NCBI GenBank assembly: GCA_021775755.1
Contig: JAJFHE010000039.1
Coordinates: 304,031 to 368,030 of the forward strand
Source of the DNA: Hyphomicrobiales bacterium
Lineage (GTDB): Bacteria > Pseudomonadota > Alphaproteobacteria > Rhizobiales > JAJFHB01
DNA length: 64,000 bases
Reading direction: 5' to 3'
The notes beneath the pieces are model-generated. The model was not told the origin of the DNA, searched no databases, and saw only the letters and a list, made by a program, of their open reading frames with translations. Within the stretch, counting starts at the first letter, position 1. Every line of letters starts with the position of its first letter. Positions 60,173 to 64,000 of the stretch are shown here, one piece after another. Made by a program: the position numbers and the translations under genes.

Positions 60173-61650
60173 ACACCCACCGCATCTCCGGTCCGTCCAT
60201 TCTAGAGTGTGATGTTCTGATCGTCGGTTCGGGCGCTGGCGGGGCGAGCGTTGCCGACGTCTTCATCGATGCGGGCTTTGATGTCCTGATGCTTGAGGAA
60301 GGCCCAAGTGTGCCGCACGCTATGGTGCCGAGCGAGCCCACGGAATCGTTCCTCAAGATGTGGCGAGGGGCCGGGCTTACCGCTGCCGCCGGCCGCCCGC
60401 CGGTGGCCTATGCGGAAGGACGATGCGTCGGCGGCAGCACGGAAATCAACAGTGCCATTATTCAACGGCCGCCAGAGGAACTGGTTGATCAATGGAGCAG
60501 GCACTACCGTATCGAGGATTTTCGGTACAACGATCTCGAGGTTCATCTCCAATGGGCGGAACGTGCTGTTAATGCCACTCTGACCCCGGAACCGCTTGGT
60601 CCGCCATCAGATCTTCTGAAAACGGGCGCGGACCGGTTGGGGCTGAAAGTCGAAGCGTTGCCCCGGGGGCAGAGGGATTGTGTAGGCACGAACCTTTGTG
60701 CGTTCGGATGCCCCACCGGCGGTAAGCAGTCGATGTCCTCCGCACTTCTTGCGAAGCAGATTGCCCGCGGGCTCCGGCTTGTAGCAGAGTGCCGCGCCGA
60801 CAAGATTCTGATCGGGGACGGGTGCGCCAAGGGTGTTGTTGCGAGCGCCCTAGGGGTGGATGGCCGCTGCCACAAAGTTCAGGTTCATGCAAAGAATGTG
60901 TTCGTGTGCGCAGGAGCCATCCAGACACCGGCACTCCTTCGCCGCTCCGGCGTGCGCAGGAATGTCGGGCGCAGTCTGAAATGTCATCCGACGGTCAAGG
61001 CGCTCGGCGTATTTGGCGAAGAAGTAAATGCCGGCGCACACCGGCTGCCGCTTAATGCCGTAACCGAGTTCATGCCGGATTTCCGGCTTGGCGGTTCGCT
61101 TATGTCGCCGGGGCTTTTCGGCATGGCGCTGGCCGAAGACTGGCGGCGCAGGAGCGATCTGGCGAACGCCTACCCGCATGTTGCGAGCTACTATGCGATG
61201 ATCCGCCCAAGGGGGACGGGTAAGGTCTCGCTCCTTCCCGGCGCCCGCGAGCCTATGGTTTCTTTTTCATTGGACGAAGCCGACGAGGGCGTTCTTCGGA
61301 AAGCCCTCGAAGTGCTGGTAGAGGTCTTGTTTGCGGCTGGCGCTGAGAGAGTTCTGCCGAGCTGCAGAAACCACCCTGGCTGGGCCAACTTTGATGATGT
61401 ACGAGCGGACCTTGAGCGCACGCCGGTTCGCAACCTCAACCTCATGACCATTCACCTGTTCTCAAGCTGTCCGATGGGTGAAGATCCGTCACGATCTGCG
61501 GTCAACTCCTACGGTGCAGTGCATGGTGCAGAACGCCTCTACGTGGCCGATGCATCCATCATTCCCGATGCGCCCGGCGTCAATCCGCAGGCCACGGTTA
61601 TGGCACTTGCACACCGGGTGGCAGGGCGTGCCGTTGAGAACATGGCGTAG
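60169..61650 (+). CDS. GMC-family FAD-dependent oxidoreductase
   Basis: A 493-residue glucose-methanol-choline-type flavoenzyme. The FAD motif is VLIVGSGAGGASVADVFIDA at 16-35, with LEEG, then the GMC signature GRCVGGSTEINSAI near 86. A Cys-rich insert (RDCVGTNLCAFGCPTGGKQS, near 166-185) is found in cholesterol-oxidase-like and plant alcohol-oxidase-like members. The C-terminal SSCPMGEDPSRSAVNSYGAV and DASIIPDAPGVNPQATVMAL close the active site with the catalytic His/Asn region. It would oxidise an alcohol, possibly a lipid-linked or prenol substrate given the neighbours. Confidence 0.8.
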   Translation: MNTHRISGPSILECDVLIVGSGAGGASVADVFIDAGFDVLMLEEGPSVPHAMVPSEPTESFLKMWRGAGLTAAAGRPPVAYAEGRCVGGSTEINSAIIQRPPEELVDQWSRHYRIEDFRYNDLEVHLQWAERAVNATLTPEPLGPPSDLLKTGADRLGLKVEALPRGQRDCVGTNLCAFGCPTGGKQSMSSALLAKQIARGLRLVAECRADKILIGDGCAKGVVASALGVDGRCHKVQVHAKNVFVCAGAIQTPALLRRSGVRRNVGRSLKCHPTVKALGVFGEEVNAGAHRLPLNAVTEFMPDFRLGGSLMSPGLFGMALAEDWRRRSDLANAYPHVASYYAMIRPRGTGKVSLLPGAREPMVSFSLDEADEGVLRKALEVLVEVLFAAGAERVLPSCRNHPGWANFDDVRADLERTPVRNLNLMTIHLFSSCPMGEDPSRSAVNSYGAVHGAERLYVADASIIPDAPGVNPQATVMALAHRVAGRAVENMA

Positions 61651-61653
61651 CGA

Positions 61654-62532
61654 ATGGCACGAGTATCCGACCTCCTCCGACTATTGCGACCCAACCAGTG
61701 GGTGAAAAATGCCTTCGTCGTGGCGCCGCTGTTTTTCTCTCAGCATTTATTTGATGAAAACAAGGTCTTGATGACGGCGGTCGGCTTCATCGCTTTCAGT
61801 CTGACGGCAAGTGCGCTTTATATCCTCAACGATTTGAACGACCGAGAAGGCGACCGGAGACACCCGACCAAACGCTTGCGTCCGCTGGCAGCTGGTGCGG
61901 TATCTGTTTCGCAGGCGGTTATGCTGGTCGCGCTCCTCACCGGTGCTGTCATTCTGCTTCTCTTCTTATCCGCACCGCCAAAAGAATTTATAGCTGTCCT
62001 CTGCGCTTACGCCTTCATCACCATCTGCTACTCGCTGGGCCTGAAGAATGTGTCCCTGCTTGAGCTGTTCATGGTCGCGTCCGGCTATGTGCTACGGGTG
62101 ATTGGTGGCTCGATACTGGTGGCGGCGACGCCGAGCACGTGGATCCTCTTTACGTCCGGCGTGGCGGCGCTTCTCATTGTTTCCGGCAAACGCCGCGCCG
62201 ACATGGTCGACCACAGCGACAAGGGCGAACACCGAAAATCGCTGCGCGGCTACACGGTATCGTTCCTCGATCAGATGATCGCGGTTTGTGCGGGAATGGC
62301 GATCCTCTCCTACATTCTGTTCACGGTATCGGACTATGCGCTGGTCAGATTTCAATCGACGTATTTGGTAGCTACATCCGTGTTCGTGGCGTTCGGCATC
62401 CTCCGCTACCTCCAACTGGTGAATGCGGGCCGGGGCGGTGACGACCCGAACCGGCTGATCACACGCGATCCGGGCATCATTGCCAGTGTCTTGCTATGGG
62501 TACTGTCGCTTTATGCAATCATCTATTTCTAG
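61654..62532 (+). CDS. UbiA-family decaprenyl-phosphate phosphoribosyltransferase-like protein
   Basis: A 292-residue integral membrane protein with about eight to nine segments. The first Asp-rich site reads NDLNDREGDRRHPTKRLRPL near 50-69 and the second region is YSLGLKNVSLLELFMVASGY near 122-141. The PRPP/HPTKRLRPL pattern and RLLRPNQWVKN start are those of decaprenyl-phosphate 5-phosphoribose synthase (Rv3806c-like; NoeC of Azorhizobium is related) rather than of quinone prenyltransferases. It would put 5-phosphoribose on a polyprenyl phosphate in the membrane. It follows the GMC gene by three bases. Acceptor chain length and later fate unknown. Confidence 0.8.
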   Translation: MARVSDLLRLLRPNQWVKNAFVVAPLFFSQHLFDENKVLMTAVGFIAFSLTASALYILNDLNDREGDRRHPTKRLRPLAAGAVSVSQAVMLVALLTGAVILLLFLSAPPKEFIAVLCAYAFITICYSLGLKNVSLLELFMVASGYVLRVIGGSILVAATPSTWILFTSGVAALLIVSGKRRADMVDHSDKGEHRKSLRGYTVSFLDQMIAVCAGMAILSYILFTVSDYALVRFQSTYLVATSVFVAFGILRYLQLVNAGRGGDDPNRLITRDPGIIASVLLWVLSLYAIIYF

Positions 62533-62567
62533 GGAACGGATGCCTCGAGCGGGTGTCTGATGATTCA

Positions 62568-63608
62568 ATGTTAAAAATGAAAGTCCTGATAACCGGCGCG
62601 GCGGGGTGGCTCGGGTGCCGGGTGGTAGATGCGTTGATTGAAAGCGCAATGGATGTGCCGCTTGAAGCGTCAGGTATCGCCGCGCTGGTTCCCGCCGGCG
62701 AACCGACACGCGCGTTGCTTGATCGAGGCGTTGAGGTGGTCGTTGGAGACATTCGCGACGACATGGCGCGCAAGTCGTTTCTGCAAGGGGCAAGCGGTGC
62801 CGTTCTTTTGCATCTGGCGGGGATCATCCACCCCGCGGGCCGTACCTATGTCTTTGAGGACGTTAACCATCTTGGAACCGTGGCGTTGTGCGACGCGGCG
62901 CGCACGGCAGGTGTCGGGCGCATGGTGGCGATGTCTTCGAATTCTGCCTTCGGCGCCAATCCGGCGAACGACCATCTCTTCGACGAAGACAGCCCGTTCA
63001 ACCCGTACATGGGCTATGGGCGCTCGAAGATGCATATGGAGCAGGCGCTAAGAGCGCGCGCGAAGGCTTCATCTGACATGGAAATCGTCGTCGTGCGGGC
63101 GCCCTGGTTTTACGGCCCTGGGCAACCACCGCGCCAAACGGCATTTTTTTCCATGATCAAAAACTGCAAGTTTCCGATTGTCGGTTCGGGTGAAAACCGC
63201 CGTTCCATGGGATATGTCGATAATCTTGCGCAAGGTATCCTGTGCGCGGCCTGCACTGAGGGCGTGCATGGTGAGGCTTTCTGGCTAGCCGATGCGCGGC
63301 CCTATTCCATGAACGAGATCGTATCGACGGTTGAAAAGGTGCTGCGCGACGATTTTGGAATGGCCGTCAAGGGCAAGACGCCGCGCGTGCCCGGCATCAT
63401 TTCGGATGTTGCACGAATTGCGGACAGCTCCCTGCAGGCGCTTGGTTTCTATCACCAGAAAATTCACGTGCTTTCGGAAATGAATCTCACCATCTCCTGT
63501 TCCGTCGAAAAAGCACGGGCGCGGCTTGGCTATGATCCCTCCGTGGAATTGCACGAAGGAATGCGGTGCAGCATTGAATGGTGCCTCAACGAGAAAATAC
63601 CCATCTAA
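62568..63608 (+). CDS. NAD-dependent epimerase/dehydratase (extended SDR), second copy
   Basis: A 346-residue extended SDR. The NAD motif is VLITGAAGWLGCRVVDALIE, then MSSNSAFGAN and a Tyr-x3-Lys in YMGYGRSKMHMEQ at about 147. Characteristic late segments are RRSMGYVDNLAQGILCA and RARLGYDPSVELHEGM. It is a different clade from the epimerase at 58289 by motif spacing. It lies 35 bases after the UbiA-type gene and could reduce or epimerise the sugar on the lipid carrier, comparable to DprE2. This role is inference. The ATG at 62577 is an alternative start. Confidence 0.8.
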   Translation: MLKMKVLITGAAGWLGCRVVDALIESAMDVPLEASGIAALVPAGEPTRALLDRGVEVVVGDIRDDMARKSFLQGASGAVLLHLAGIIHPAGRTYVFEDVNHLGTVALCDAARTAGVGRMVAMSSNSAFGANPANDHLFDEDSPFNPYMGYGRSKMHMEQALRARAKASSDMEIVVVRAPWFYGPGQPPRQTAFFSMIKNCKFPIVGSGENRRSMGYVDNLAQGILCAACTEGVHGEAFWLADARPYSMNEIVSTVEKVLRDDFGMAVKGKTPRVPGIISDVARIADSSLQALGFYHQKIHVLSEMNLTISCSVEKARARLGYDPSVELHEGMRCSIEWCLNEKIPI

Positions 63609-63702
63609 GCGAACACAAAGAATTGTCGTTTCCCGCTGCTAATCCGGCGCGACGGGGTTGGCAGGACCCATGTAACTCGGGTAAGTGCATGTCGGTTCAA
63701 CA

Positions 63703-63731
63703 TTGACACCACGCTCGGTGGGGCTGCTATG
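63703..63731 (+). promoter_or_regulatory. Candidate sigma-70 promoter for fhs
   Basis: TTGACA at 63703-63708 and GCTATG at 63726-63731 are spaced by 17 bases, the best -35/-10 pair I see ahead of the gene start at 63764. GAGGGGA lies between the promoter and the ATG. Confidence 0.45.
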
Positions 63732-63763
63732 CCGGCGCGACATTTTTGAGGGGACTGTGAGGG

Positions 63764-64000
63764 ATGGTAAAGAGCGACATTGAGATAGCGCGCGAAGCTG
63801 TTATGGAGCCTGTGAGCGAGGTTGGCGAGAAGCTTGGGATCCCCGGCGATGCGCTTTTACAGTACGGGCCGTACAAGGCGAAGGTGTCGATGGACTATCT
63901 CGACACGCTTGGCGACCGTCCCGACGCGAAGCTTATCCTGACGACGGCGATCACGCCGACGCCGGCGGGCGAGGGCAAGACGACAACGACTGTTGGTCTT
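63764..64000 (+). CDS. fhs: Formate-tetrahydrofolate ligase, 5' part (cut by the window end)
   Basis: The first 79 codons of a gene that runs off the window. It reads [20 protein letters not shown], then the Fhs P-loop region [17 protein letters not shown] at the edge, and [20 protein letters not shown] between, all diagnostic of 10-formyl-THF synthetase. The full enzyme has about 555-560 residues. It joins formate to tetrahydrofolate with ATP, or runs in reverse to discard C1 units. In a genome that demethylates betaines it would handle the formaldehyde-derived C1 pool. Confidence 0.9.
   Translation, partial: MVKSDIEIAREAVMEPVSEVGEKLGIPGDALLQYGPYKAKVSMDYLDTLGDRPDAKLILTTAITPTPAGEGKTTTTVGL

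Noticed and set aside
1..64000. CRISPR arrays, insertion sequences, tRNA and rRNA genes
   Set aside because: No repeat-spacer pattern, transposase motif or tRNA-like cloverleaf was seen on reading; a tRNAscan or IS search would be needed to exclude them fully.

Overview
The window is GC-rich, densely coded and operon-rich, with many 1-8 base ATGA-type overlaps. Gene content points to an alphaproteobacterium, most likely Hyphomicrobiales (Rhizobiales)-like: GATase1/AraC carnitine regulator, BKACE enzymes, Liv- and Pot-type ABC importers, the alphaproteobacterial RecQ variant and a DgcA-like demethylase. This is inferred from gene families; no rRNA or other phylogenetic marker is present. I saw no tRNA, rRNA, CRISPR array or insertion sequence.

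Layout. (1) 0.2-8.5 kb: quaternary-amine catabolism. A broken CaiB/BaiF CoA-transferase remnant and a PhyH dioxygenase are followed by an NDP-forming acyl-CoA ligase, an acyl-CoA dehydrogenase, a BKACE enzyme (CdhC-like), the regulator CdhR, L-carnitine dehydrogenase and a CaiD-like hydratase. Together these can take gamma-butyrobetaine or crotonobetaine through carnitine and dehydrocarnitine toward glycine betaine. (2) 8.7-16.5 kb: a gamma-glutamyltransferase-like Ntn hydrolase, a complete Liv-type importer with a hairpin after the binding-protein gene, and a polytopic membrane protein. (3) 16.6-25.4 kb: a reductive (Eubacterium barkeri-like) nicotinate pathway with MarR regulator, enamidase, 6-hydroxynicotinate reductase, a fused molybdenum hydroxylase and its FAD subunit, plus two DUF1185 proteins and a UPF0280/ApbE-like protein. 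(4) 25.5-33.6 kb: an acyl-CoA dehydrogenase, an SDR, an EEP-family nuclease, and a divergent TetR-regulated locus with a two-subunit B12 acyl-CoA mutase and an acyl-CoA ligase. (5) 33.7-38.2 kb: two unknown proteins, an Lrp regulator with two operator-like repeats, an orphan PotD-like binding protein and a small secreted protein.

(6) 38.5-44.0 kb: the most novel locus. A NodU/CmcH-type O-carbamoyltransferase, a cobalamin-binding radical SAM enzyme with an unusual CX4CX2C cluster motif, a methyltransferase with a PqqD-like C-terminal domain, and a 108-residue secreted or leader-bearing peptide lie on one strand. An FNR/FixK-like box precedes the group. It looks like an undescribed tailoring pathway for a peptide (RiPP-like) or small molecule.

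(7) 44.0-49.9 kb: RecQ, a frameshifted DUF4291 gene, small proteins, a DgcA/N-methylproline-demethylase-like flavoprotein and a stand-alone allophanate-hydrolase-C/GGCT-like domain. (8) 49.9-57.8 kb: an amidase, a Pot-type ABC importer with a GntR regulator and FCD-type operator, and an aldehyde dehydrogenase. (9) 58.3-63.6 kb: two NAD-dependent epimerases, an ArnE/F-like SMR protein, a GMC oxidoreductase with a small partner, and a UbiA-family decaprenyl-phosphate phosphoribosyltransferase-like protein, suggesting a polyprenyl-linked sugar pathway. (10) 63.76 kb to the end: the 5' part of fhs (formate-tetrahydrofolate ligase), which fits a cell that disposes of methyl groups released from betaines.

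Start codons were chosen by ribosome-binding sites, overlaps and domain boundaries. All family assignments come from recognising motifs by eye, not from a search.
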